Positions 9,162-17,752 are shown, counted from the first letter of the stretch. The stretch: 64,000 nt of DNA from Alphaproteobacteria bacterium (GCA_003246625.1 QJZR01000012.1:124001-188000); one strand, 5' to 3'. Program-made: numbers and translations. The notes: generated from the letters alone by a model not told the origin.

Positions 9162-10637
9162 TCAGTCTTCCTTGGCGGGTTTCTCCGCCTTCTTCTTCGC
9201 CGGAGCCTTCTTCGCCGGAGCCTTTTCGGCCTTTTCCTCGGCGGCGGGTTCCGCCGCGTCCTCGGCCTTGGCCGCCTTCTTCTTCGCCGGAGCCTTCTTC
9301 TTCGGCGCCGGAGCCTCGTCGTCCGGATCGGCCATCAGCTCCTGCGGGGTGACCGCCTTGTCGGTCAGCTTGACCATCTCAAGCACGAAGTCGACGGTCT
9401 TTTCCTCGAACAGCGGGGCGTGGAACTGTTCCATCGCCTGCGGGTTCTTGGTGAAGTACTCGAACACCTGGCGTTCCTGGCCGGGGAACTGACGCGCCTG
9501 CTGGAAGACCGCGCGCTGCAGGTCTTCCTTGGTCACCTGGATGTTGTTGACGCGGCCGATTTCGGCCAGCACCAACCCCAGACGCACCCGACGCTCGGCA
9601 ATCGCCATGTATTCGTCCTTGAGCGCGGCTTCCGACTTCTCGACGTCGGCGGGATCGAGGGTGCCGTTGGTCTTCGCCTCTTCCAGGTTCTTCCAGATCG
9701 CGTCGAACTCGGAATCCAGCATGGTCTGCGGCACGGTGAACTTGTGGGTCTCGTCCAGGGCGTCCAGCAGCACCCGCTTCAGCCGCTGGCGCGCGACATG
9801 GGCGAATTCCGCCTCGATGCGGTTGCGCAGCGCCTTGCGCAGCTCTTCCAGGTTCTGCAACCCTTCGTGCACGGCAAGCTCGTCGTTGATCGGGTGGTCC
9901 TTGACCTCCTTCACCGCGTTGACCGTGACGTCGAAGGTGGTTTCCTTACCGGCCAGTTCGGCGGCGTGGTAGGCCTCGGGGAAGGTCACCTTGACCAGCA
10001 CCGCGTCACCCGCCTTGGCCCCGATCAGCTGATCCTCGAAACCGGGGATGAAGGTGTTCGAGCCGAGCTCAAGGTCGAAGTCCTTGCCCTCGCCGCCCTC
10101 GAACGGCACGCCGTCCAGCTTGCCGAGGAAGTCGATGGCGACCACGTCGCCCTTCGCCGCGGCGCGTTCGACCACCGCCGGGTGGGCATAGCCGTGCTGC
10201 TTCGCGACGTTGGCCAGGGCCTTGTCGACATCGGCCTCGGGCGCGTCGGCCTTCAGGCGTTCCAGGGAGATCTTCGACAGATCGGCAATGACGATCTCGG
10301 GCAGGACTTCCATCTCGACCGAGAATTCCAGGTCCTTGCCGTCGTCGAACGAGATCACCTCGATCTTCGGCTGCACCGCCGGGCGCAGGTTGCGCTCGGA
10401 CACCGTCTTCGCGGTGCACTCGTTGACCATGGCTTCCAGGACCTCGCCCATCACCGCTGGCCGGTAGCGCTGTTTCAGGAACGACATCGGCACCTTGCCG
10501 GGGCGGAAACCCGGGATCGACGCGGTTTCGCCGACCTGGACCAGACGCGCCGTGACTTTTTCCTCGATCTGGGCGGCGGACACGAGAATCTTGAACTCGC
10601 GCTTCAACCCTTCGGTTTTCGTTTCGGTGACCTGCAT
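9162..10637 (-). CDS. tig: Trigger factor (ribosome-bound chaperone/prolyl isomerase)
   Basis: A 491-residue chaperone that binds at the ribosome exit tunnel. The ribosome-binding signature is visible near residues 36-50 (IPGFRPGKVPMSFLK). The FKBP-type isomerase domain follows (GDVVAIDFLGKLDGVPFEGG), then the helical chaperone domain. The C-terminus carries an unusual tail of about 55 residues rich in Ala, Lys, Pro and Glu with repeated APAKKK units, resembling a histone H1-like tail; ordinary trigger factors end before this. ATG at 10637 was chosen because the N-terminus MQVTETKTEGLKREFKI matches the family; an upstream in-frame start would add about 60 unrelated residues and read through the tRNA-Leu 3' flank. 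Confidence 0.97.
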   Translation of the reverse strand: MQVTETKTEGLKREFKILVSAAQIEEKVTARLVQVGETASIPGFRPGKVPMSFLKQRYRPAVMGEVLEAMVNECTAKTVSERNLRPAVQPKIEVISFDDGKDLEFSVEMEVLPEIVIADLSKISLERLKADAPEADVDKALANVAKQHGYAHPAVVERAAAKGDVVAIDFLGKLDGVPFEGGEGKDFDLELGSNTFIPGFEDQLIGAKAGDAVLVKVTFPEAYHAAELAGKETTFDVTVNAVKEVKDHPINDELAVHEGLQNLEELRKALRNRIEAEFAHVARQRLKRVLLDALDETHKFTVPQTMLDSEFDAIWKNLEEAKTNGTLDPADVEKSEAALKDEYMAIAERRVRLGLVLAEIGRVNNIQVTKEDLQRAVFQQARQFPGQERQVFEYFTKNPQAMEQFHAPLFEEKTVDFVLEMVKLTDKAVTPQELMADPDDEAPAPKKKAPAKKKAAKAEDAAEPAAEEKAEKAPAKKAPAKKKAEKPAKED

Positions 10638-10784
10638 AGGAGTGCTCTGTTCTTGTCCAAGAAAACATGACAAAACGACGGCACCGGCGCGGAAACGGGC
10701 GGACTTGGCCAACCCGGACGCGGCGGAACCCTCGCGCGAAATCCATCCGAAGCGGTTCGTGACCAAGGGCGGGACACGGGTCGG

Positions 10785-10869
<85 letters not shown>

Positions 10870-10944
10870 AATCGCCCCGTGCCGCAGGCACGACGAATCG
10901 CCGGAGCCGGGTTCTATAGCACGCCCCCCGCCAAGACAACATCT

Positions 10945-12492
10945 TTAATTTGCGGCGGCAACCCCGGCCAGGCCGCGCAGAACCGCGGGCAGCATCTCGG
11001 GGATGTCCTCGGCGATCAGGCCGGGACCGAAGCGCCGGGCGGCGTCGCCATGCATCCAAACCGCCGCCGCCGCCGCGGCAAGGGGCGGCATCCCCTGCGC
11101 CAAAAGCCCGGCGATGATCCCCGCCAGTACGTCCCCCGCCCCCGCGGTGGCCAGGGTGGGCGGCGCGTTGTCGTTGATCAGCGCGGCGCCGTCGGGGGCG
11201 GCAATCACGGTGTCCGAGCCCTTCAGCAGCACCACCGCGCCCGAGCGCGCGGCGGCGGCGCGCGCCGCGCCCAAATGGTCGAGAGCGGCCAGGTCGGGGA
11301 ACAGGCGGGCGAATTCCCCGGCATGCGGAGTCAGCACCGCCGGCCCGGAAATCAGGCGGAACAGTTCGTCCGGCCGCTCGGCGAAGGCGGTCAGGGCATC
11401 GGCGTCCAGAACCGCCGCGCGCTCCGCCGCCAGAATCTCCGCCACCCGTCCGCGCAGGCGCGGTGCGTCGCCGTGGCCGGGGCCGATCAGCACCGCGTTG
11501 CGGCGGGGATCGGCCAGCGCGGCGCGGAACACCCCCTCCCCCGCCTCGCTGGCGTCGGTCAGCACGATCGCCCCCGGCGCGTCGGAGGCGAACAGGGCAT
11601 AGGCTCCGGGCGGACAGACCACGGTGGCCAGCCCCACCCCGGCACGGCGGGCGGCGCGCGTCGCCAGGCGGGCGGCGCCGGTCATTTCGCCGCCGACCAC
11701 CAGAAGGTGGCCACGGGTGTACTTATGCGCGGCGGACGCAAGCTCCGGCAGCCGCCACAATCCCGGCCGGTTGAGCCAGGCGCGCGCGCCCAGACCGCGC
11801 AGCACGGATGCCGGAATGCCGATGTCGGCCACCGCCGTCTCGCCGCAAAGCTCGCGGCCGGGCAGCAGTTTGTGACCGGGCTTGAGGCGGAAGAAGGTGA
11901 CGGTCAGGTCGGCGGGCGCGGCGCAGCCGAGCACCCGGCCGGTGGCGCCGTCGAGCCCGCTCGGCACGTCCACCGCCACCACCGGCAGCCCACGGACCCG
12001 CAAGGCGGCGACCATCGCCGCCGCCGCGCCGCCGAGCGGTCGGTCGAGCCCCGCGCCGAACAGGGCGTCCACCGCCAGAGCCGCGCCGTCCAGAACCTCC
12101 GGCGACAGGGGTTCCGGCGCTTCCCCCCAAAGGGCGGCGAAATGCGCCGCGTCGCCGGAAAGACGGGCAGGATCGCCCAGGGCGGCAAGGCGCACCGGCC
12201 AACCCGCCTCGCGCAGGGCCGCCGCCGCGACGTAACCGTCGCCGCCGTTGTTGCCCGGACCGCACAGAACCGCCACCGGACGCGGCGACCAGCGCGCCGC
12301 GATCTCGCGGGCGACAGCGCGGCCGGCGGCCTCCATCAGGGCGGTTCCCGGAATCCCGGCGGCCATGGCGCGGCGGTCGGCCGCGCCCATTTCGGCGGGG
12401 GTCGGCAACAGAAGCGGCGAGTCTTCCGCCGCGGCGAAGGCTTCGGCATCTCGGGAAGCGGCGTCTTGGGACACGATGCACCTCTGCGGCAT
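10945..12492 (-). CDS. nnr: Bifunctional NAD(P)H-hydrate epimerase / ADP-dependent dehydratase
   Basis: A 515-residue fusion that repairs damaged NADHX and NADPHX. The N-terminal YjeF_N epimerase domain has LCGPGNNGGDGYVAA and VDALFGAGLDRPL; the C-terminal ribokinase-like dehydratase domain has the typical VLTPHAGEFARL, LKGSDTVIAAPDG and ATAGAGDVLAGIIAGLLAQG motifs. The domain order and length match E. coli YjeF/Nnr. The ATG at 12492 (MPQRCIVSQDAA) is preferred; a longer reading starts inside the divergent dadA start codon and adds 35 residues of low-complexity sequence. It is divergent from dadA with about 100 bases between. Confidence 0.95.
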   Translation of the reverse strand: MPQRCIVSQDAASRDAEAFAAAEDSPLLLPTPAEMGAADRRAMAAGIPGTALMEAAGRAVAREIAARWSPRPVAVLCGPGNNGGDGYVAAAALREAGWPVRLAALGDPARLSGDAAHFAALWGEAPEPLSPEVLDGAALAVDALFGAGLDRPLGGAAAAMVAALRVRGLPVVAVDVPSGLDGATGRVLGCAAPADLTVTFFRLKPGHKLLPGRELCGETAVADIGIPASVLRGLGARAWLNRPGLWRLPELASAAHKYTRGHLLVVGGEMTGAARLATRAARRAGVGLATVVCPPGAYALFASDAPGAIVLTDASEAGEGVFRAALADPRRNAVLIGPGHGDAPRLRGRVAEILAAERAAVLDADALTAFAERPDELFRLISGPAVLTPHAGEFARLFPDLAALDHLGAARAAAARSGAVVLLKGSDTVIAAPDGAALINDNAPPTLATAGAGDVLAGIIAGLLAQGMPPLAAAAAAVWMHGDAARRFGPGLIAEDIPEMLPAVLRGLAGVAAAN

Positions 12493-12595
12493 TGCGCGGC
12501 ACGAACGATGGGGCTTTAATGTAGCGCGCCGGACGGTCGGGAAAAACCGTCCTTCCGGTGAAGGTTTTCCGTTTTTATCCGCAAGGCTGTTCCCC

Positions 12596-13858
12596 ATGCG
12601 CGTGATCGTTCTTGGCGCCGGAGTGGTCGGCGTTTCCGCCGCCTATGCCCTGGCGCGACGCGGTGCCGAAGTCCTGGTCGTCGACCGCCGCGAAGCCCCG
12701 GCGATGGAAACCAGTTTCGCCAACGGCGGCCAGATTTCCGCCTGCCACGTCACCCCCTGGGCCACCCCCAACACGCCGCATCAGTTGGCGAAGTGGTTCG
12801 GCCATGCCGACGCGCCGCTGTACCTGCCCTTCTGGAAGCCGGATGTCGACCTTTGGCGCTGGGGGCTTTTGTTCCTGTCCAACACCTCGGCGACGAAAAG
12901 CTGCCGCAACCTGGAACGCGCCCTGCGCGTCGCCCTGCACAGCCGTGGCGTGATCAAACGCTGGCGCGAGGAACTGGGACTCGCCTACGACCACCTGGAA
13001 CGCGGCATCCTCAATTTCTATCGCGATCCCCGCGAATTCGACGCGGCGATCCGTGCCAACGCGGCGATGAACGCGCACGGGCTGGACCGCGCCGCGAAGA
13101 CCCCGGACGAATGCGTCGCCCTGGAACCCGCCCTCGCCACCGTGCACCCCCGGCTGGTCGGCGGCATCTACAGCCCCTCGGACGAAAGCGGCGACGCCTT
13201 CCTGTTCACCCAGGCCCTGGCGAAGAAGGCCGAGGAACTGGGCGCGGTCTTCCGCTTCGACACCCCGGTCGCGGCGCTGGAAGCCGACAACGCCACCCTG
13301 TCCGCGGTGCGCCTGGAAAACGGCGAACGCCTGACCTGCGACGCGGCGGTGGTCGCCCTGGGCAGCTTCAGCGGCAAGCTGACGCGCGGCGTCGGCTTCG
13401 GCCTGCCGATCTATCCGGCGAAGGGATATTCGATCACCGTGTCCACCGCCGGACACGACGGCGCGCCCACGGTCAGCCTGATCGACGACGAGAACAAGAT
13501 GGTCTTCTCCCGCTTCGGCGAGCGCCTGCGCGCCGCGGGAACCGCCGAACTCAACGGCTGGAGCGACGCCATCGACCAGCGCCGCGCCGACGTCATCCTG
13601 AACAAGACCCGCGCCCTGTTCCCCGACGCCTCGGACTATGCCGAGCCGAACTTCTGGGCGGGACTGCGCCCCTCGACGCCGGATTCCGCGCCGATCCTCG
13701 GCAAGACCCCGGTCAAGGGCCTGTGGCTCGACACCGGCCACGGCACCCTGGGCTGGACGATGGCCGCCGGATCGGGCGACGTCATCGCCGACGCGGTCCT
13801 CGGCCTGCCCACCGCCATCGACATGGACGGCCTGGGCATGGACCGTTTCGGCCGGTAA
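12596..13858 (+). CDS. dadA: D-amino-acid dehydrogenase (FAD-dependent)
   Basis: A 420-residue flavoprotein that oxidises D-amino acids, typically D-alanine, and passes electrons to the respiratory chain. The N-terminal Rossmann motif VIVLGAGVVGVSAAYALARR is intact, followed by ETSFANGGQISACHV, which is characteristic of DadA. The C-terminal FAD/substrate segment LRPSTPDSAPILGKT and DTGHGTLGWTMAAGSG are also typical. ATG at 12596 gives the family N-terminus MRVIVLGAG. A D-amino-acid transaminase (24744-25601) and a second, degenerate DadA-like protein (38029-39324) are elsewhere in the window. Confidence 0.95.
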   Translation: MRVIVLGAGVVGVSAAYALARRGAEVLVVDRREAPAMETSFANGGQISACHVTPWATPNTPHQLAKWFGHADAPLYLPFWKPDVDLWRWGLLFLSNTSATKSCRNLERALRVALHSRGVIKRWREELGLAYDHLERGILNFYRDPREFDAAIRANAAMNAHGLDRAAKTPDECVALEPALATVHPRLVGGIYSPSDESGDAFLFTQALAKKAEELGAVFRFDTPVAALEADNATLSAVRLENGERLTCDAAVVALGSFSGKLTRGVGFGLPIYPAKGYSITVSTAGHDGAPTVSLIDDENKMVFSRFGERLRAAGTAELNGWSDAIDQRRADVILNKTRALFPDASDYAEPNFWAGLRPSTPDSAPILGKTPVKGLWLDTGHGTLGWTMAAGSGDVIADAVLGLPTAIDMDGLGMDRFGR

Positions 13859-13865
13859 CCCAAAT

Positions 13866-14029
13866 AAAAACTTCGCGGAGGGACTCCGTCCCTCCGCACC
13901 TCCCCTAATGGTTTTTCGCCGCGTAGCGGCAGGCAACACCCACGTTGCCGCCGCACCGATTTATGGCGCTACGCGCAAAACCCAAGTTAGGGGGTGCGCG
14001 AGGGAGCTCTGTCCCCTCGCAAAGTTTTT
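13866..14029. repeat. Inverted-pair hairpin element between dadA and rhomboid gene
   Basis: Two related copies of an approximately 50-base sequence face each other: 13866-13916 (plus orientation) and 13977-14029 (minus orientation). Both begin AAAAACTT, contain a G/C hairpin and end CCCCTAA followed by GG and T residues. The left copy has a perfect 10-base-pair hairpin (13875-13884 with 13888-13897). Between the copies lie further nested inverted repeats, 13920-13928 with 13967-13975 (nine bases, perfect) and 13932-13937 with 13944-13949. The whole element fills the gap between two convergent genes and its right end covers the rhomboid stop codon. The architecture resembles a REP doublet (REPIN); it may also act as a bidirectional terminator. 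Confidence 0.75.
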
Positions 14030-14828
14030 AGCGCCGTTTCCACGGCGAACCGCCCGCGTCCGGCACGCCACCGCGCCGCCGCGCCCGTTGCGAGGGCATC
14101 CAGATCGGCGAAATCTCGAACGCCTGGCTGCGGGCCGGCTGGAAGAGCCGCACCTCGCCCCGTTTCAGCAGGAAGATCAAGGCGCAACCGGCGACGAAGC
14201 CGCCGACGTGGGCGAAATGCGCCACCCCGCCCTGCGCGCCGGGCGGCGTCTGCAAGCCGCCGATGGTCTGCATCAGGAACCAGCCGAACAGAATCGCCGC
14301 GGCGGGCACGCTGATCACCCGGAAGAAGATCAACACCACCACCAGGGTCCGCACGTTGGCCTTCGGATAGAGCAGCGCATAGGCCCCCAGAACCCCGGCG
14401 ATCGCCCCCGAGGCGCCGATCATCGGCACCGTCGAATGCACATCCAGCACCGACTGGAACAGCGCCGCCGCGTAGCCGCAGGCAACGTAGAACAGCAGGA
14501 AGCGGCCGCGCCCCATCGCGTCCTCGACGTTGTTGCCGAAGATCCACAGGAACAGCATGTTGCCGCCCAGGTGCAGCCAGCCGCCGTGCATGAACATCGA
14601 GCTCAACGGCGACGCCCAGGCGGGAATCGCGCGGTATTCCGGCGGCAGTTCGTCGCCGCCTAGGAAGAGTTCCGGCACCACGCCGTACTGCACCGATACC
14701 AGGCGCGCTTCCTCCAGGCTCAGACCCGACTGCCACAGGAACACGGCGACGCAGGCGACGATGAGAAGCCAGGTGACGTAGGCGGGTCCCCGCGCCGGGT
14801 TGTCGTCGTAAAGCGGCAGGAAGAACAT
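14028..14828 (-). CDS. Rhomboid family intramembrane serine protease
   Basis: A 266-residue membrane protein with at least six hydrophobic helices. The catalytic dyad is Ser140 in GASGAIAGVLGAY and His207 in HFAHVGGFVAGC, and the conserved helix-2 motif HGGWLHLGGNMLFLWIFGNN (residues 81-100) supplies the oxyanion-stabilising residues. Such proteases cut transmembrane segments of substrate proteins; the target is unknown. The gene starts 20 bases after the MscS-type gene stop on the same strand, so the two are probably co-transcribed, together with the nuclease-like gene further upstream. The C-terminus ends in a short basic tail. Confidence 0.94.
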   Translation of the reverse strand: MFFLPLYDDNPARGPAYVTWLLIVACVAVFLWQSGLSLEEARLVSVQYGVVPELFLGGDELPPEYRAIPAWASPLSSMFMHGGWLHLGGNMLFLWIFGNNVEDAMGRGRFLLFYVACGYAAALFQSVLDVHSTVPMIGASGAIAGVLGAYALLYPKANVRTLVVVLIFFRVISVPAAAILFGWFLMQTIGGLQTPPGAQGGVAHFAHVGGFVAGCALIFLLKRGEVRLFQPARSQAFEISPIWMPSQRARRRGGVPDAGGSPWKRR

Positions 14829-14847
14829 GAGGGGCTTTTTCCCTGTT

Positions 14848-15681
14848 TCAGGCGGCCAGCAGCGCCAGCGCGGCGCGCACCGCGTTCTGCTCGAAGCGAA
14901 TCGCCTCGCGCGTCGGCAGGAAGGCGGTGACGTTCATCCGCACCTTGGCCTCGCCGGTAGTCTCGAAGACGATCACCGGATCCACGCCCTGCAAATCCAG
15001 CCCCGCCTTACGTTCGATGGTTTCGTTGGCGCGGCGCGCCTTGTCAAGATGCGGCGCCATGTCGCGCGAAAGACTGTCCAGCACCACCGTCTCGACCGCC
15101 GCGAAGTCCTTGCCCGCATCGAAGATCAGGGAAAACTTGTGATAGACGTACTTGCCATAGAAGGTTTCGTTGCGCACCGCCTGGGACAGGAACACCGCGT
15201 TCGGGATGGTCACCAGCCGCCCGGTGAACTCGTAGGAACGGCCGTCGGAATGGATTTCCTGCAAGGTGGTCGACAACAGGTCCATCGCCACCACCTGGCC
15301 ACGGATCTTGTCGATCTCCACCCAGTCGCCGACGCGGGCGGAGTTCGACACCAGTCGCACCACGCCGCCGGAGAGGCACATGATCAGTTCCTTGGTGGCG
15401 ATGATGATCGCCACGGTGAAGGCGGTCAGCGACAGCGCCAAGGTCTTCAGCGACGGCGCCCAGATCGCCACCAGGCCGACGACGATGATCAGGAAGGCGG
15501 CGTTCTTTACCTTGGCGAGGACACGCCACTGCTTTTCGCTGATGAACTGCTGACGGCGGCGCAAGTACCGCTCGAACAGGGTGCGTCCGATCATCACCGC
15601 CAGCACCAGGGCCAGCGACAGAACGATCTCGACGGCGGGCAAGCCGCCCCAATCCAACGCGAAGAAGCGTCCCCAGGTCAT
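14848..15681 (-). CDS. MscS-family mechanosensitive ion channel
   Basis: A 277-residue inner-membrane channel. Hydrophobic helices lie at about residues 16-33, 60-80 and 84-100. They are followed by the beta-domain in the pattern VRLVSNSARVGDWVEIDKIR, which corresponds to the MscS pore-exit beta domain. The pore helix is poor in the usual Gly/Ala repeats, so ion flow properties could differ from E. coli MscS. ATG at 15681 has a strong GGAGA ribosome-binding site. The upstream nuclease-like gene ends 15 bases away, and a rhomboid protease follows. Confidence 0.85.
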   Translation of the reverse strand: MTWGRFFALDWGGLPAVEIVLSLALVLAVMIGRTLFERYLRRRQQFISEKQWRVLAKVKNAAFLIIVVGLVAIWAPSLKTLALSLTAFTVAIIIATKELIMCLSGGVVRLVSNSARVGDWVEIDKIRGQVVAMDLLSTTLQEIHSDGRSYEFTGRLVTIPNAVFLSQAVRNETFYGKYVYHKFSLIFDAGKDFAAVETVVLDSLSRDMAPHLDKARRANETIERKAGLDLQGVDPVIVFETTGEAKVRMNVTAFLPTREAIRFEQNAVRAALALLAA

Positions 15682-15696
15682 TGTTTCTCCTTGTAT

Positions 15697-16500
15697 TTAC
15701 GGCACGGAAAGCACCGTCCCGCCCATCCCGTGCACCGGATGCCCGGTCTCGGGAACCGGTTCGGCGCGCAGGTCCTGCACCACCCTGGTCATGTAGGGCA
15801 GCAACCGCCGCCAGGGAAGGTCTTCCAGCCCCAGCACATAGACGTCCAGCGCCCGCGCCTTGCCCAGGATGCTGCCGAAACGGCTTTGCCCCAGGTCGTC
15901 GGTAAAGTCGGTGGTGGTGAACAGGAAGGCGGAGTCCCAGGGATAGCCGAACTGGTCCTGGGCGTTGTCGATTTCGTTGAGGAAATTGATCAGCGCGCCG
16001 CGATAGTTCTGCGAGCCCGAGGCATTGGGCGCGGGCTTCATCGCCTTGCACGAGGCGAAGGCCAGACGTTCGCCGATGCGGGCGATGACGTCCACCTCGT
16101 TGTCGCCTTCGTATTCGTCGACCCGCCAATGGATGCCCTGGTGGAAGGTGGCGGCGTCCGCCCCGGCGGAAAGGAACGCCATGTAGACGTATTCCTCCAG
16201 CCAGCCGCCGCGCAGGAACAGGTCGGCGTCGTGTCCGGCGGGATGCACCCCGCCGCCCCGCTGCGGCAACAAAAGCTTCGCCTCTTCCAGATAGTCGCGC
16301 ACCTGGCGGGTCTGCGGCGCCAACGCCGAGGACCGCGCCTGGTGCATCAGCCCGCGCCGCAGGACGTCGTACTCGGCGAAATGCTCGGCGAGGAAACGGG
16401 CGTGCGGAAACCAGGCGCGGGCACGGCGGATTTCCTCGGGCGAGGGCTCGCTGTTGAGGATCACCCCCCTGCCCTCCAGCATCCGTCTGAGTTGCTTCAT
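15697..16500 (-). CDS. Protein with a Card1/Can2-like (DUF1887) nuclease domain, no CARF domain
   Basis: A 267-residue protein. Residues about 95-155 match the nuclease part of the DUF1887 family (CRISPR-associated Card1/Can2 effectors): GGWLEEYVYMAF, then NEVDVIARIGERLAFASCKA. In the family this reads E...D...ExK of a PD-(D/E)xK fold. Here Glu102/Glu103, Asp137 and Lys152 are kept, but the Glu two residues before the Lys is Ser150, so activity is doubtful. The N-terminal 95 residues are helical and charged and do not look like a CARF ligand-binding domain. No CRISPR array or cyclase is in the window. ATG at 16500 with GGGGGAG upstream; it is followed 15 bases later by an MscS channel. Assignment to the fold is my own pattern reading. 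Confidence 0.65.
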   Translation of the reverse strand: MKQLRRMLEGRGVILNSEPSPEEIRRARAWFPHARFLAEHFAEYDVLRRGLMHQARSSALAPQTRQVRDYLEEAKLLLPQRGGGVHPAGHDADLFLRGGWLEEYVYMAFLSAGADAATFHQGIHWRVDEYEGDNEVDVIARIGERLAFASCKAMKPAPNASGSQNYRGALINFLNEIDNAQDQFGYPWDSAFLFTTTDFTDDLGQSRFGSILGKARALDVYVLGLEDLPWRRLLPYMTRVVQDLRAEPVPETGHPVHGMGGTVLSVP

Positions 16501-16559
16501 GCGCTCCCCCTTGTCGGTTCAGGATGCCATCGGGGGACGGCGATCACAACCCATGCCGC

Positions 16560-17612
16560 CTAGGGAAGGAACGGATAGTCGGTATATCCCTTCGCGCCAT
16601 CGCCATAGAGGGTGTCCATGTCGAGGGCGTTGAGCGGCGCGTCCTCGGCCAGGCGGCGCACCAGATCGGGATTGGCGATATACGCCTTGCCGAAGGACGC
16701 CGCGTCCGCCTCGCCGCTTTCCAGCAGGACCTGGGCGGAGGCCTTGGTCAGGTTCTCGTTGGCGATGAAGGCGCCGCCGAAGACCTGCTTCAGCAACGGC
16801 CCGATCCGCCCCGGCCCCATGTGTTCGCGGGCGAAGATGAAGGCGATGCCCCGCCGCTTCATCTGTTCGGCGACGTAACCGAAGGTGGCGACCGGGTTGG
16901 CATCCCCCATGTCGTGGGCTTCACCGCGCGGCGAAAGGTGCAGGCCGACGCGGTCCGCCCCCCATTCGGCGATCGCCGCGTCCACTGCCTCAAGCATCAG
17001 ACGGGCGCGGTTCTCCACCGGGCCGCCATAGGCGTCGGTGCGGCGGTTGGTCGAATCCTCCAGGAACTGATCCAGCAGATAACCGTTGGCGCCGTGAATC
17101 TCGACGCCGTCGAAGTTCGCTTTCCTGGCGTTCGCCGCCGCCTGCCGATAGGCGGCGACGATGCCGGGAATCTCGTCGGTTTCCAGGGCGCGCGGCACCG
17201 GAAAGGGCCGCAGCGGCCGCAGCAGGCTGACATGCCCCTCGGCGGCGATGGCGCTGGGCGCGACCGGCGGCTCGCCCCCCAGGAACGACGGGTCGGAAAT
17301 CCGGCCGACGTGCCAAAGCTGCATGAAGATGCGTCCGCCCGCCCGATGCACCGCGTCGGTGACGAGTTTCCATCCCTCCACCTGTTCCGCCGACCAGATG
17401 CCCGGCGTCGCGGCATAGCCGACGCCCATCGGCATGATCGAGGTCGCCTCGCTGAGGATCAGCCCGGCATCGGCGCGCTGCGCGTAGTATTCCGCCATCA
17501 GGGCGTTGGGGATGCGGGAATCCCCGGCGCGGGCCCGGGTCAGGGGCGCCATGACGATGCGGTTGGGCAGGGTCAACGCGCCGAGCTTCAGGGAATCGAA
17601 CAGGGAGGGCAT
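16560..17612 (-). CDS. nemA: Alkene reductase, old yellow enzyme family (NemA-like)
   Basis: A 350-residue FMN-dependent ene-reductase of the old yellow enzyme family, which reduces activated double bonds and nitro compounds with NADPH. Features include LPNRIVMAPLTRARA near the N-terminus, MQLWHVGRISDPSF, GVEIHGANGYLLDQFL with its His/Asn ligands, and the C-terminal GKAYIANPDLVRRL. ATG at 17612 gives the typical MPSLFDSLKLGALTLPNR; a longer in-frame reading adds 53 basic, unconserved residues. It stands upstream of the nuclease-like gene with 59 bases between and may share a transcript. Confidence 0.92.
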   Translation of the reverse strand: MPSLFDSLKLGALTLPNRIVMAPLTRARAGDSRIPNALMAEYYAQRADAGLILSEATSIMPMGVGYAATPGIWSAEQVEGWKLVTDAVHRAGGRIFMQLWHVGRISDPSFLGGEPPVAPSAIAAEGHVSLLRPLRPFPVPRALETDEIPGIVAAYRQAAANARKANFDGVEIHGANGYLLDQFLEDSTNRRTDAYGGPVENRARLMLEAVDAAIAEWGADRVGLHLSPRGEAHDMGDANPVATFGYVAEQMKRRGIAFIFAREHMGPGRIGPLLKQVFGGAFIANENLTKASAQVLLESGEADAASFGKAYIANPDLVRRLAEDAPLNALDMDTLYGDGAKGYTDYPFLP

Positions 17613-17722
17613 GGAAAACACCTTTCGCGGGGAAGATCGTGACACGCCCGATGTGTGCAAGCCGTCCGGGCTTGTCCAGGGGCGGCGGCGGCGAAACCGC
17701 GAAGAGTGTGAAACCGTTCTCA

Positions 17723-17752
17723 AAAAAAATGCCGCGCCGTTGCCGGCGCGGC
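17723..17752 (-). terminator. Rho-independent terminator of lrgAB
   Basis: A nine-base-pair GC stem (17731-17739 with 17744-17752, GCCGCGCCG/CGGCGCGGC) with loop TTGC lies 34 bases beyond the lrgB stop. On the minus strand it is followed by A and eight T residues. Confidence 0.9.

Noticed and set aside
9180..9310. Short direct repeats that look array-like
   Set aside because: They are the coding repeats of the APAKKK tail of trigger factor, not CRISPR; there are no spacers.
8361..10670. A 769-residue plus-strand frame opposite clpP and tig
   Set aside because: Antisense shadow with no motif, spanning two genuine genes and their terminator.
12490..12597. Extended start of the NAD(P)HX repair gene overlapping the dadA start
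   Set aside because: The extra 35 residues are unconserved, and the overlap with a divergent start codon would be unusual; the ATG at 12492 is enough for the whole domain.
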